From Cladocopium goreaui (lineage: Eukaryota > Sar > Dinophyceae > Suessiales > Symbiodiniaceae), in assembly GCA_947184155.2 (NCBI GenBank), contig CAMXCT020000368.1, positions 102,001 to 166,000 of the forward strand: a stretch of DNA of 64,000 bases. The letters are read 5' to 3'. The notes under the pieces are model-generated. The model did not search any database, was not told the DNA's origin, and worked only from the letters and a program-made list of their open reading frames with translations. Shown piece by piece: positions 9,918 to 18,690 of this stretch. The first letter of the stretch is position 1. Each line of letters starts with the position of its first letter. Both the position numbers and the translations under genes were made by a program.

Positions 9918-10091
9918 TTTTCCCTTTCAAAAGACACCCTTTAAGAACGGTGCTCCGTTCAACGGCCGAGCTTCTCTAGGTGAATTCCCGGATGCCGACC
10001 AGTTTTCGGCGCCCTTTGGGAGAATCAATTCGATGGCAACTGGGATGACAGTTGGAGATGCAACGATGGAAGATGTTGGTGGAAATGCTGG
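9918..10091 (+). CDS. Candidate internal exon, unknown protein
   Basis: ACAACAG|TTTTCCC acceptor and GCTGG|GTAAAATG donor enclose an open frame of 58 codons (KTPFKNGAPFNGRASLGEF...MATGMTVGDATMEDVGG). The frame is rich in GNN codons and clearly more GC-rich than the flanks. The minus strand is also open but reads a Pro/Ser-rich peptide typical of an antisense shadow. No domain recognised. Confidence 0.5.
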
Positions 10092-10128
10092 GTAAAATGT
10101 TGGGAACATAGCCATAATGGATGACCAT

Positions 10129-10205
10129 GGGCATAGAAATAGTTCATTTACCTATAAAAAATGATGATTTTCCATAGTTATGGATGATTTACCCTCCAGA
10201 AAATT
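10129..10205. mobile_element. Family A remnant
   Basis: Right half only: ATAGAAATAGTTCATTTACC...GATTTTCCATAGTTATGG...TTTACCCTCCAG. Confidence 0.45.
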
Positions 10206-10266
10206 AACACTTCGACCCTGAAGATAGCCAATTTTGTGTGGACACTAATCTTCCAACCCCCGAAGA

Positions 10267-10413
10267 ATGCCAGGTTTCTTTGTGAATTTACTAGAGGGTG
10301 ACATGATTAAACCAATTTGTGAAACGCATGTTATAGATTCTAAGCAATCCCCGCAGAAGGGAATGAAGGGTTTTGTAAATGATTTTCTTATGGATGATGT
10401 TTACTTTATTTTA
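10267..10413 (+). CDS. Candidate exon ending at a family B element
   Basis: The frame from ATG 10267 reads GDMIKPICETHVIDSKQSP...MKGFVNDFLMDDVYFILL and ends with the first bases of the family B TIR, CTG|GTTGGTGG. A GT-AG intron made of that element (about 10417-10525) would continue IVIYIYNML then stop. Function unknown. Confidence 0.4.
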
Positions 10414-10525
10414 CTGGTTGGTGGTGTCAAACACGAATTGTATTTTCCATCATATATGGGATGTCATCCCAACCCCATTGACGAACTCCATCATTTTTCA
10501 AGATTGTTATTGCACCACCAACCAG
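10414..10525. mobile_element. Family B element
   Basis: CTGGTTGGTGGTGTCAAAC...ATTTTTCAAGATTGTTATTGCACCACCAACCAG (112 bp). It is the CAAGATTGTTATTG subtype, also seen at 21547 and 56153. Confidence 0.8.
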
Positions 10526-10673
10526 ATAGTCATATATATATATAATATGTTATAATCCCATCATATAACCATATATAACCACTATGATTGGTATTATGTC
10601 ACCACCATTATGGTTACTGGATCTTCCAAAAAAGCACTGCTACTTTTCCGGTGCAATAAGCATCTCTTTTTGG

Positions 10674-10760
10674 GCTTGCTGAAACTAAGGCCTAAAAAAT
10701 AGGCCAAACATATATGGTGCGGCACCTCCAATGTTTATCGGTTCCTGTTGCATGGCCATG
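10674..10760. mobile_element. Family E element, right half
   Basis: TGAAACTAAGGCCTAAAAAATAGG...GCGGCACCTCCAATG...GGTTCCTG, matching the right part of the copies at 36649 and 46654. Confidence 0.55.
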
Positions 10761-10854
10761 GTTCCAAGGAGCAGTGTATCCAGGACCATGATGACCGACC
10801 GATTAGGATTGATCCCTAGATCCCAATGGATGTTCATTCACTTTACAGGTTGTT

Positions 10855-10976
10855 GATTTAATGGGATTTAATGGGTTTAATTGGGGTTTAATTGGGGTTT
10901 AATGGGGATTTAATGGGATTTAATGGGTTTAATTGGGGTTTAATTTGGGTTTAATGGGATTTAATGGGGTTTAATC
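10855..10976. repeat. GGGATTTAATGGGTTTAATT minisatellite
   Basis: About 11 imperfect 10-11 bp units of TTTAATGGGA / TTTAATTGGGG. Confidence 0.85.
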
Positions 10977-11090
10977 TAGCTCAATCTTACATGGATACAA
11001 ACTAATCCTAACTAGTCTTTTGGTATGGGAATATCTACGTTCAACAGCAAAGAATTTGTCATTTTTTGCAGGGTATCTGGCTGATTGGCA
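10977..11090. mobile_element. Family L repeat
   Basis: CTAGCTCAATCTTACATGG...CTAGTCTTTTGGTATGGG...TTTTTTGCAGGGTATCTGG, homologous to 7653-7758. Confidence 0.65.
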
Positions 11091-11190
11091 ATGATCTATT
11101 GAAACATAGACTTCTTTATTCATGGCAACAGAGAAAAGGACTGCCCCACTGAGCACAAGAGTCACAAGAGACGCTTTGTGAAACAAAACA

Positions 11191-11829
11191 ATGCAGAGAA
11201 CCTCTTTTGCGTACGACCAACAAAAACCTGTGTTGTGGGAGCAGGACCAAAGCGACGACGAAGATCTTGAATCACCGGAGCCTACAAACCAATACCCTCT
11301 GGTAATCAAACATGGCAATTGAACATCTTGAAATCCCCTAACTAAATGCCAAAAATCAGTGGGAAAATCAATGATTTGCCCAGTAAAACCTGCAATTAGT
11401 GCGGGGATTTTCTTGCAAGCCACGTTTTCACCGGAGAGTTGGCTTTCAAAGGCCTGGAGACCGTGCATGAATCAACCCTCCCAAAGTCAATGGATGTGAT
11501 ATTCACTGGACATAGATCTACCATAATCAATGTGTCACTTACCCTCTGGTAATTCAACAAAGCTATTGAAGATGACAATAGAAATAGTTGATTTACATTG
11601 TTTACATATAGAAAATAGTGATTTTCCACAGCCGCTGTTAGTTTACCATAGGCCAAAACAAACCATTCAAGAACTTTTGGGTCATCACTCCTCCACTGCG
11701 ACCTATAGGTCATCTGCTTGGTGGGCACCTACATTCTCAGCATTCCCGCGGGTGTTCTCGGTGCAGCCTTTCACGCCGCTTGTTCGAAGCACCAATCTGG
11801 ATACCCTCCCGTGCGAAATGGACCTTTGA
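11191..11829 (+). CDS. Three-exon gene model, 145-residue protein of unknown function, introns made by family A elements
   Basis: Exon 1, 11191-11301: ATG start (in-frame TGA just upstream), 37 codons, acidic middle (EQDQSDDEDLESPEP), ending ...NQYPL at CTCTG|GTAATC. Exon 2, 11400-11548: acceptor GCAATTAG|TGC, reading CGDFLASHVFTGELAFKG...DVIFTGHRSTIINVSL, ending CTCTG|GTAATTC. Exon 3, 11652-11829: acceptor TTACCATAG|G, reading PKQTIQELLGHHSSTATY...TLPCEMDL and TGA. Phases match at both joins (0/0 and 2/2). Intron 2 (103 bp) is a family A element end to end; intron 1 (98 bp) begins with a family A TIR and has a decayed right end. Another forward frame is also open through exon 3. No known domain is recognised. 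Confidence 0.6.
11294..11406. mobile_element. Family A element, decayed right end, acting as intron 1
   Basis: TACCCTCTG|GTAATCAAACATGGC at the left; the right end AATTAG|TGCGGGG is a diverged form of AATTACCAGAGGG. Confidence 0.55.
11542..11653. mobile_element. Family A element acting as intron 2
   Basis: TACCCTCTG|GTAATTCAAC...GATTTTCCACAGCCGCTG...GTTTACCATAG|GCC. The splice sites fall at the same places in the TIRs as in the copies at 19352, 37455 and 47384. Confidence 0.75.
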
Positions 11830-12342
11830 ATAGGAAAATCCATAACTCACGTATGACCAACTGAGGTCCGTAAGAGAAGTGGTGTGGCCTTATTTCAGCT
11901 ATCGTTCAGGTTAGTTAACTTCATAATTCAGCGATAATTCCATCCAACGGCCATTAAAATCTTCCACTAAAGTCCCGCTAAATGCCAGTAAATGCCATCT
12001 AACTCTTGTAATTCAGCCAGATAAGCCAGATGGCCAGATATGTGGAATTATCTTGTGATATGGGCAGAAAAAGTTTCCAAAAAATCCGCCACTTACCACT
12101 CACCAGTTTTCTCGAATACCAGAGCCCATCCAAGTAAGTCATTCAGCCATAATTCAGCCAGATACATGGAATTATCTGGTGATATGAATGATTTAATCAT
12201 CTTTTTTGTTCCGCCAGTTACCGGAAATCAGGTGTGCAAAAACAAGCATTATTTACTCCTGATTTTTGTGTTTACGCCACTAATCATCTAACATCAACTA
12301 ATCCCATTGAAGTAGGGAAGTAGGTCATTCTTGGCATCTCAG
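11830..12342. other. Non-coding; local duplication of a GGAATTATCTTGTGATATG segment
   Basis: AATTCAGCCAGATA...TGGAATTATCTGGTGATATG occurs at 12012-12062 and again at 12151-12187, separated by a short unrelated segment. No gene is seen. Confidence 0.4.
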
Positions 12343-12497
12343 GAACATGTGACCAAGAATCACAACGCGAGTTCCACTGCCTGGGAGCGAGTACAGGTGA
12401 ACTCGCCGCCGGAAACCGTGCGATCTCAGAGTTCACGAAGAGTTGTCCCCCCAAAAAAATCTATGAAACCATAGAACAAAATGGTAGAAAATGGTGA
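12343..12497 (+). CDS. Candidate terminal exon, unknown protein
   Basis: Acceptor GGCATCTCAG|GA followed by 50 codons (TCDQESQREFHCLGASTG...NRAISEFTKSCPPKKIY...) to TGA at 12495. Strong GNN codon bias and an isolated GC rise. A possible early donor ACAG|GTGAAC at 12396 would shorten it. No domain recognised. Confidence 0.45.
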
Positions 12498-13252
12498 TTT
12501 CATAAGATTTCATGGGATAAACCAACAAATTGGTACACAACATGCTATAAAATTGTGATTTAACCCAACAAAACAATGGGATTGTTCATTGATTTCATGA
12601 CTTCATGGGTTTGTTTAAGCATTCTGCTACTTGGGGCTGCAGGACTGAGGTTTCTTTCACGGGTATAACCATGGTTGACCAAGCCCATATGTTGGGATAT
12701 AGTAAAAATATAATATACACTAATATTAATATATTCCTATATATGCCACTATGGTATGTTAATGCACTTAATATGAGATACTTCTATTCCATATGTGTTG
12801 GATATGATTATTTGCATTCCAATGTTGTGGTCATAATTCATTTTCCAATCCCATTAGTTTGCGATTCCTAGGTTTCAGGGTGTACTGATGCGACCGGTCG
12901 TTCATCCTCGTTTTGGGATGCTGGAACTGATGGTTTCTGGTAAGTCATCCCAGAAATGACGATTTCATTATGGGATGACTGTGAACATGTCAAAATTGTA
13001 ATGACTCAGAAGCCACAAGCTGTGACACATTTTCACCCCAGTTCATGTTCACAAGATTCTGAAAAATGTGATTTCATTGTTGGGGACTTGTGAACATGGA
13101 CACTCAACATTAAGTTAACAATGCACACACAGAGATTTCACCCATGAGCACTCAAATTACACGTTCATTGTAAGAATGAGGATTGTAATATATTACAAGC
13201 TACATGTTAAAGTCACATGGACACTCAACCTTGCAGCAATTGAAAACGTTTG
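12498..13252. other. No supported gene
   Basis: AT-rich DNA. Repeated words GTGATTTCATTGTTGGGGAC and CACAAGCTGTGACACATTTTC suggest old repeats. No convincing frame. Confidence 0.4.
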
Positions 13253-13374
13253 CCCTCTGGTAGTTTAACAGTTTGCTATAGAAAAAATTGGAAAAATGCC
13301 CATTTATAGATCATTTACCTATTAAACGGATTTAAAATTACGATTTTATATAGCTATGTCAAATTACCAGATGG
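13253..13374. mobile_element. Family A element
   Basis: CCCTCTGGTAGTTTAACAG...TAGCTATGTCAAATTACCAGATGG-TA. The right TIR has ATGG instead of AGGG. Directly followed by an open exon-like frame. Confidence 0.8.
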
Positions 13375-13561
13375 TAATTATATCACCTTTTGGCCATATA
13401 TTGGGGGTTTTGTTCATGTTGACCATGTTGACTGGATTGATGCTTCGACGTTCCTGGCAGACATCTCATCCAGCAAATGTGGAAAGCCACACCTTTCGAG
13501 AACAAGTGGGGCGAAAACAACACATCTCATCTTGTTCTTCTCAAATAATACTGGCAACTGA
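13371..13561 (+). CDS. Candidate exon directly downstream of a family A element
   Basis: From the ACCAG| at the end of the element the frame AT GGT AAT TAT ATC ... is open for 63 codons (NYITFWPYIGGFVHVDHV...DASTFLADISSSKCG...) to TGA 13559-13561. A GC donor (AATACTG|GCAACTG) just before the stop may instead join it to the next island. Function unknown. Confidence 0.45.
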
Positions 13562-13675
13562 GACTAGTTACCAGTTGCTATCCTTTTCACACTCATTTTT
13601 GCATGTGAAGGCCATGAACGCGCTTTGGAAAATCCTATGATTTTGGGAAGAAAAACCGTCTTCGCCCTTCCGCAG

Positions 13676-13831
13676 ACCCGACCAACATTGGTTCCCTGGG
13701 GCTGCAGAGGCAGCTGAAGCAGTGCGACGACCTTCGCTGTTTTTCTCCTCGGTGCTGATTGTGTTGGTGGTCCGGAAAACCCAGAGCCGGAGAAGCCGTT
13801 TAAAACGCAACGGTTGAGAAGTGGCCATTTA
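13676..13831 (+). CDS. GC-rich exon island with two overlapping open frames
   Basis: After the acceptor CTTCCGCAG|A one frame reads PDQHWFPGAAEAAEAVRRP then a hydrophobic LFFSSVLIVLVV and a basic tail, ending TGA 13815. A second frame (FAVFLLGADCVGGPENPEP...) is open from about 13720 to the CTCTG|GTAATTT donor of the next family A element and has the stronger GNN bias in its second half. Either could be real. The minus-strand 101-codon frame is an antisense shadow. Confidence 0.4.
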
Positions 13832-13935
13832 CCCTCTGGTAATTTAACATAACTATGGAAAATCACCATGTTTAATGGGAAAATCCACTATTTCTATGGC
13901 CATTTTCAATAGCTATGTGTTAAATTACCAGAGGG
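13832..13935. mobile_element. Family A element
   Basis: TA-CCCTCTGGTAATTTAACATAAC...GTTAAATTACCAGAGGG-TA, 104 bp. Confidence 0.85.
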
Positions 13936-14176
13936 TAAGTGGGATTCAGAGTTTCATAGAGTTTCAATTCCAGTTTGAATGCTGTAACTATAGTTATATC
14001 GGTCATATCCCAGTTATAGGTTTACACATCCATTTTCTATACTACTACGAGTATATATAATTATATCACCCTGAATCAACCCAACAGTTAAGCATGTATA
14101 AATCCATATAAATCCCATTAAACCCCATTAAATCTCATTTTGATTCGCGACATCACCACTTTTCCCATGGGTTTCG

Positions 14177-14574
14177 TTGAATCGTTCGGAGAACGAGGTG
14201 CTGTCCACCGCAAACTTCATCCTGCTCACGGCGGTCTACCAGATGCCGGTCTATGCCGGTGATACGCGAGGTGCGGGCGCGGCGCGGGGCACGAAGAGGA
14301 ACCTCCGGTGTCATGGGAAATCCGTAGCACAGCCATGGACTGGTTGGTGCTTTGGAATTTTATTTTTCCATTCAGTTGGGAATGTCATCATCCCAACTGA
14401 CGAACTCATATTTTTCAGAGGTGTTGAAACCACCAACCAGTGGAGCTTTTAATAAGAGAATCGAACGAATTTTTGGGATTTTTCCAGCTAACCATCTCTG
14501 ATTACCCAGTTACAACCAGAGAGTATAAGTGGTTAATAACCATTATACAAGGCAGATGTATGTATAGGATATAA
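14177..14574 (+). CDS. Candidate two-exon segment spliced through a family B element
   Basis: Exon 1 (frame open from about 14167; SENEVLSTANFILLTAV...MPVYAGDTRGAG..., GC-rich, GNN-biased, with a hydrophobic stretch) ends at 14342 inside the B left TIR: ACTG|GTTGG. Exon 2 begins at 14441 after CCAACCAG| and reads VELLIRESNEFLGFFQLTI...YPVTTREYKWL to TAA 14572. Removing 14343-14440 (98 bp, GT-AG) keeps the frame (phase 1). Without splicing the first frame stops soon after 14450. Function unknown; the hydrophobic part could be a membrane segment. The upstream acceptor is unclear. Confidence 0.5.
14340..14440. mobile_element. Family B element with TGGA target duplication, acting as an intron
   Basis: TGGA-CTGGTTGGTGCTTTGGAA...TTTTTCAGAGGTGTTGAAAC...CACCAACCAG-TGGA. 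The TGGA repeats are at 14336-14339 and 14441-14444. Confidence 0.85.
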
Positions 14575-14815
14575 TGGATATACATACCCCAGTTGTGTGT
14601 GGGTTAATTGTGGGTTATAACCACTTGTGGGATTTATCCCCGAGTAGGGAAAAGCAGGGAAGGAAATCAATGGTGGCAAGAAACATGGTATAAACATGTA
14701 TAAACATATTATGTTCAGTGAATATTTGGTGATTATTGGTGAATACTGGTAAATATTGGGATACCAAACTTGGCAAATATGCTAACTGGTTGGTGAATAG
14801 TTGGTCAAACTGCAT

Positions 14816-14998
14816 ATCTCCCAAACTTGTTCCGACCCTGAGAAGTACATGTGGTGATTTCGTAGAGAAACCATTTCCGCTTTGGGTTTTGGTACGGAAT
14901 ATCCAACGATACCTTCATTTGTTTCAGGCGGGGTCTGGTTTCACCTACACAGTTGTTTCATGCCAAACCTGCTGGTTTAGTTCACTTAGACAGTAGGT
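14816..14998 (+). CDS. Weak exon candidate
   Basis: The frame SPKLVPTLRSTCGDFVEKP...WVL reaches TTTTG|GTACGG. ATTTGTTTCAG|GCGGGG 48 bp on would continue AGSGFTYTVVSCQTCWF in the same frame. The small intron and low codon bias keep this uncertain. Confidence 0.25.
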
Positions 14999-15324
14999 TC
15001 TATGCCCCCCAATTTTGTCAGTTGACCAAGCCTATCTACCCCGTTTGAGGATTTCAAAAGAATGCGGTATCTACCTAAATCATTGTTCTCCCCAATGAAC
15101 ATAACAACTCTTGGATAATTTTGCGGGAGTTGATTTTAAGGAACTCACCAATGCACTTTATTCTCAAACCCTTTATATTTTTGTAGTCTATTTAAATTGG
15201 ACTGACCACCCCATAATTCACCTTTAACTTGTTTTTTGAGCCAATAGACATTAATAAAAACGTTGCTAAATCCTTGTGATCTCTATATTTTTTAATGGTA
15301 ATTTGCTGTAAAACCATAACCACG

Positions 15325-15437
15325 TTTGAGCCGTACTGCGTGGTGTCAGGCTTTTCGTATCCGAAGAATTCCTGGCAACGTTCCTTGAAGCTCGGTCCAT
15401 GGGACATAGCATGGGTCGGGACAGGCATTCACAGGTG
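15325..15437. CDS. Exon-like island, strand uncertain
   Basis: GC-rich segment open on both strands. Plus reads CVVSGFSYPKNSWQRSLK...WVGTGIH to CACAG|GTGGGT. Minus reads HAMSHGPSFKERCQEFFG...KPDTTQYGSN to AAC|GTGGTT. Both have donor-like ends. No product recognised. Confidence 0.3.
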
Positions 15438-15455
15438 GGTAGCTGATAGTTGCAT

Positions 15456-15566
15456 GGAGGTTTCCTCAATGGGGGTACCCGGGGTACCCCAAAACCATAG
15501 GTTTCAACACTTAAATAGTCTAATGACTTGAATGATTTGGGGGTACCCCCAATTTTAGGAAACCCC
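15456..15566. mobile_element. Family G element
   Basis: GGAGGTTTCCTCAATGGGGG...TACCC is the inverse of GGGTACCCCCAATTTTAGG...AAACCCC. An inner inverted core ACCCCAAAACCAT is shared, in the other orientation, with the copy at 17697. Confidence 0.75.
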
Positions 15567-15639
15567 AAATGAGTTTGTTTACCGAATTATTGGTTTATCA
15601 TTATATGTAGTCTAACTATCAGTTACTGGGTATAGTACC

Positions 15640-15845
15640 CAAATGATGGTTTAAACCAACAAATACCCTCTGGTAAACAGCCACATAGCTATGGAAAATC
15701 ACATTTTTTTCATGGGTAAATCCACTATTTCGACTGGGCCATGTTCAATAGCTATGTTAGTTCACCAGAGGGTACTACCTATATATTAGTGGTGATGACT
15801 GGGGGATGGTTGGATGGTTTATGGTTGTTTTATCCACATTAATAT
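15640..15845. repeat. Segment homologous to 19305-19533 (family A element plus flanking coding-like sequence)
   Basis: Contains a family A element (15666-15772) flanked on the left by GTTTAAACCAACAAATACC and on the right by CTATATATTAGTGGTGATG...GGATGGTTGGATGG..., both matching the 19.3-kb locus. In the left flank the frame that is open at 19.3 kb carries a TAA here, so this is the decayed copy. Confidence 0.75.
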
Positions 15846-15874
15846 CATAGGAATATATACAGATACATATATTT

Positions 15875-15912
15875 AGCTATAAATAGCTATGCAAACGTTT
15901 ATCAGAGGGTAA
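15875..15912. mobile_element. Family A right-end remnant
   Basis: TAAATAGCTATGCAAACG...TTTATCAGAGGGTA. Confidence 0.5.
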
Positions 15913-16073
15913 TGGTAAACCAGGTACCTTTAATTTTGATGATAAACATCATGATTTACCTCGGCAAACACCCATGTTGGGGACGGGTCAACACCCATGT
16001 TGTACCAGATTTGAGGGGAAATCATCTTGGAGATATAATTGTGATGCAATCAGGGAGTATATGTATAATTATG

Positions 16074-16170
16074 TACATTATATATATATATATATGTGTA
16101 TATATATATATATTTATATATATATATAGTATGATTTTACTCACATGACATGTTATATATATATATATGT
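16074..16170. repeat. (TA)n-rich microsatellite
   Basis: Alternating TATATA/TGTATA blocks interrupted by GTATGATTTTACTCACATG. Confidence 0.9.
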
Positions 16171-16310
16171 ATATCTCCAAACGTATGGTATGTGGGTTGG
16201 TGTGAGAATGGTGGATTCAATCAAACATATTGCTAACTTTTTATGTGCAAAAATGATGTTAAAGCATTAGATTTGGGGGTACCATATTTTTAGACAACAT
16301 GATATTTTTC

Positions 16311-16404
16311 AATGGATTGGTTTAAGGGAAAATTTACAGGAAAGCCCCATATCTAATGGGAAAATCTATGGTTTCCTGTAGATTTTCCCTTAAACCAATC
16401 CGTT
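16311..16404. mobile_element. Short inverted-repeat element, family R
   Basis: CAATGGATTGGTTTAAGGG...AAAATTTACAGGAAA pairs with TTTCCTGTAGATTTTCCC...TTAAACCAATCCGTTG: about 34-bp arms around a 26-bp loop. A single complete copy in the window. Confidence 0.7.
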
Positions 16405-16660
16405 GAATTTTGGATCTCATTGGACAGCCAGCAAAATGATTTCACCGGTTCAAAATGTATCACAGTCATGTCTGTGTTGTGTGTTTTTGCTTGGTTGGTT
16501 TCACCCAAAGAATGTGGCGATATGTGGCGCATGGAACTACAAAATGTGGAACCAACGCGAAGCTGAAAGCTGGGATTGTTCCACAAAAATACATGAGTTT
16601 TGGTGCAAACAACGAATGGCCTGCCTGTTTTTTCAAGCCTTGCTCTTGATCGTGTCGTGA
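16403..16660 (+). CDS. Candidate terminal exon, frame uncertain
   Basis: Two plus frames are open across 16505-16655. One reads NVAICGAWNYKMWNQREAE...ALLLIVS and TGA 16658; the other reads WRYVAHGTTKCGTNAKLK...FFKPCS and TGA 16647. GNN bias is equal in the two. The segment is flanked by family R (left) and a family A fragment (right). No family recognised. Confidence 0.35.
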   Translation: MNFGSHWTASKMISPVQNVSQSCLCCVFLLGWFHPKNVAICGAWNYKMWNQREAESWDCSTKIHEFWCKQRMACLFFQALLLIVS

Positions 16661-16805
16661 CCCCAAGAATCTCTCCACACGAAAAGTGACATCCCGATAC
16701 ATCCCGATGCCTTCAGGGTTCAGGGCATTTTCTTTGAATCATTGCTTAGGCTGCCTAGGTTTGCAGATTACCAATTGCATTTGTGGGGTAGGAATTTGTT
16801 CGGTA

Positions 16806-16875
16806 CCCTCCAGTAAACGTTTACATAGCTATGGAAAATCACCCTACATTTATCGATCATTTTTCCATTGAAACG
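16806..16875. mobile_element. Family A element, left half
   Basis: GTACCCTCCAGTAAACGTTT...ACATAGCTATGGAAAATCACC, then diverges. Confidence 0.6.
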
Positions 16876-16958
16876 TCCATAGGGGATTTCCCAGCTAGAC
16901 ACATTTGATTGTCGAAGGGTACCCTACATCACTTCATAGGCCAACAAGAATTGTGACC

Positions 16959-17159
16959 AAGGATAGCGCCCTGTCGATATGTCGACACCTTGCTGGCATT
17001 GCCCTTCTGTTACATGTGGGCATCGAAGTTGCTCCGTTTGGCGATCCTTGGCCGGTTTTTCCTTGGGGTGTTATTGTGGATCTAAGGTCCAGTTGCATGC
17101 CTTTACAGAGAAGATTAAAACCATATACAAAATCCTATTGTCTTGAGCTAACAGAATGA
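16959..17159 (+). CDS. Candidate exon, unknown protein
   Basis: The frame KDSALSICRHLAGIALLL...GIEVAPFGDPWPVFPWG...VIVDLRSSCMPLQ has strong GNN bias to about 17108, then continues weakly to TGA 17157. A small second island at 17160-17253 (RFSELRPGVALQEGNYSR...) may be the next exon. Hydrophobic N-terminal half. No domain recognised. Confidence 0.4.
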   Translation, partial: KDSALSICRHLAGIALLLHVGIEVAPFGDPWPVFPWGVIVDLRSSCMPLQRRLKPYTKSYCLELTE

Positions 17160-17351
17160 GAGATTTTCTGAGCTCAGACCCGGAGTTGCACTTCAGGAAG
17201 GCAACTATTCGCGGGGTACAGGGATGTGCCAGTTCAAGGCTGGTTAGCCAACCCTGATGCTTGTAACAGGATTTATAGTCATTGCTAGTCATATCATGTC
17301 ATATCTATAGTTAATTGTGATCGGGATTATCAACCACTTTGCTTACATCCA

Positions 17352-17699
17352 TTGTCTCTTACCATTACATCGGAAAATTGTTCCAAGTGGTGGCCCCAGA
17401 CACTAAACAGACAGCCTTTGGGAACCTCTAAGGAATTTATTTTTGTTCTCGTGTGTATTACTGGTGAAGACCCAAAAGGATGTGAATTGAGTGAATTGTG
17501 GGCTGGAATTTTGTTGATTTTAGATTCAAGAAATCGTTGGAATATTCATGTGTTGGTCTCTCCAACTCTGAAGAAACTTTTTAAGCAGCCATCAGCTTTT
17601 GAGAATTATCGGATTACCCAGTCTGACCTATTTGTGCCAGGGCTTGTAGACAAATACAAAGCAATCCCAAAGAGTATCAGGATGACCATAGCCCTGGAG
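17352..17699 (+). CDS. Candidate exon (116 codons) ending at a family G element
   Basis: Long open frame including NRQPLGTSKEFIFVLVCI...GCELSELWAGILLILDS...LKKLFKQPSAFENYRIT...KYKAIPKSIRMTIALE, ending exactly at GGAG|GTTTCC, the left TIR of a family G element (phase 0). One of the longest non-repetitive frames in the window. A soluble protein with no recognised family. The 3' partner is probably in the GC-rich island 17791-17990. Confidence 0.5.
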
Positions 17700-17782
17700 G
17701 TTTCCTAAAGTGATGGTACCCCAAAATCATCCAAAATTTGACTATTTTCTACTATTTTGGTATTGAAACCCATGGTTTTGGG
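17697..17782. mobile_element. Family G element (partial)
   Basis: GGAGGTTTCCTAAAGTGATGG...TACCCCAAAATCATCC...GAAACCCATGGTTTTGGGG. The right TIR is incomplete. Confidence 0.6.
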
Positions 17783-17790
17783 GATCGCCC

Positions 17791-17990
17791 ATGTTTCACA
17801 ACAGCACATCACTGCCCGAGGCATGTTCGCCGTTACCTGGTGAGTGTGACGCACCTTGCGCCCTGCCTGGTCCAGCAGAGCGCGGCGTGGTGCAGCCTTT
17901 GTTTTGTACCGGAAGGGGTCCCCTCCCCCGTTCTGTCTGTTGGAACCCCAATGGAATTATATGGAATTTACCTACACAGTCTGGCTAGTG
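17791..17990 (+). CDS. GC-rich exon island, frame uncertain
   Basis: Acceptor TTCACAACAG|CAC at 17804. All three frames are open for parts. The frame with PLPGECDAPCALPGPAERG is Cys/Pro-rich. A short exon with TTACCTG|GTGAGTG donor (17805-17839) is another reading. Probably belongs with 17352-17699. Confidence 0.35.
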
Positions 17991-18017
17991 GTTTTCAATG
18001 ATCTTTGAATTTCAACT

Positions 18018-18218
18018 ATGTCTGGGATGGTGATCCCTAATGACAAATACAAGATGGGTTCAAACCACCGATTCGAAGATATCTCCACCATAAATCCCAT
18101 TTTGATCCGTTTTGCCTTTCTTATTTCGAGGGACCTTCCTGTACTAGCAGCATATATCGGCTTTGTTGTGATTGAACAAATGACTCACTGGGACCCAGAA
18201 CTGTACGATCGCCACTGA
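18018..18218 (+). CDS. Candidate terminal exon, membrane-like
   Basis: The frame reads MVIPNDKYKMGSNHRFED...TINPILIRFAFLISRDLP...VLAAYIGFVVIEQMTHWD...PELYDRH and TGA. It contains a plausible hydrophobic segment (VLAAYIGFVVI). It follows 17352-17990 and may be the same gene. No family recognised. Confidence 0.45.
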   Translation: MSGMVIPNDKYKMGSNHRFEDISTINPILIRFAFLISRDLPVLAAYIGFVVIEQMTHWDPELYDRH

Positions 18219-18243
18219 TCTGTCTCTGGAATATTGTCCTGCG

Positions 18244-18349
18244 GTGGATGGTTGCGAAATCCTGCACCAGTTGATAGGTGGTTTATCCCATTATCTATAG
18301 GGTTTCAAGTTTCAACCATCCAAGGTGATGCAGGATTTCTTCCATCCAC
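18244..18349. mobile_element. Family F element
   Basis: GTGGATGGTTGCGAAATCC...TGCACCAG and inverse TGCAGGATTTCTTCCATCC...AC, about 106 bp. Another pair of ends encloses 36131-36454, and a lone right end is at 24314-24338. Confidence 0.75.
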
Positions 18350-18389
18350 AGTATGTTAAGACATGTCAACATTCTATTTAAAGTTCGGA

Positions 18390-18585
18390 TTGGTATGTCA
18401 AATCGTTTGCCCTTGGACTGTTTCCCCACGCTTCTTGGGTCATTGAGTGGCAGCCTTGAAGATCCCTTCTTGGTTTCCAAAGAGGATGTCATTGCATGTC
18501 ATTGCGTCATTTGCTGGAGATGGCCCATTTGCGATCGGCAGCAGAGCATGGCTGACGCGATGTTCCATGGAGTTTTTTACAGCTG
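18390..18585 (+). CDS. Candidate exon
   Basis: The frame reads MSNRLPLDCFPTLLGSLSG...SLEDPFLVSKEDVIACHC...SMADAMFHGVFYS and TGA. Moderate codon bias, no recognised family. The minus-strand frame through 18507-18710 overlaps and is taken as a shadow. Confidence 0.3.
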
Positions 18586-18609
18586 ACGTATTGTGTGTTG
18601 CCTTCAGCA

Positions 18610-18690
18610 GGCAAGGGTGAACTGACTTTCACAAGACAGACCTTTGAGAGTAATTTGGCGATGGCTGTCTTCATGCGTGAAGGTACAAAC
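18610..18690 (+). CDS. Candidate short exon
   Basis: TGCCTTCAGCAG|GC acceptor, frame KGELTFTRQTFESNLAMA...VFMRE, donor GTGAAG|GTACAAAC. Continues unspliced to SPELMFIVGPLPLESRP. Confidence 0.35.

Noticed and set aside
10971..11468. 165-codon minus-strand open frame, the longest outside the arrays
   Set aside because: It lies opposite exons 1 and 2 of the plus-strand gene model (11191-11829), which have splice sites, matching phases and better codon bias. It also runs through a family L element and a family A fragment.
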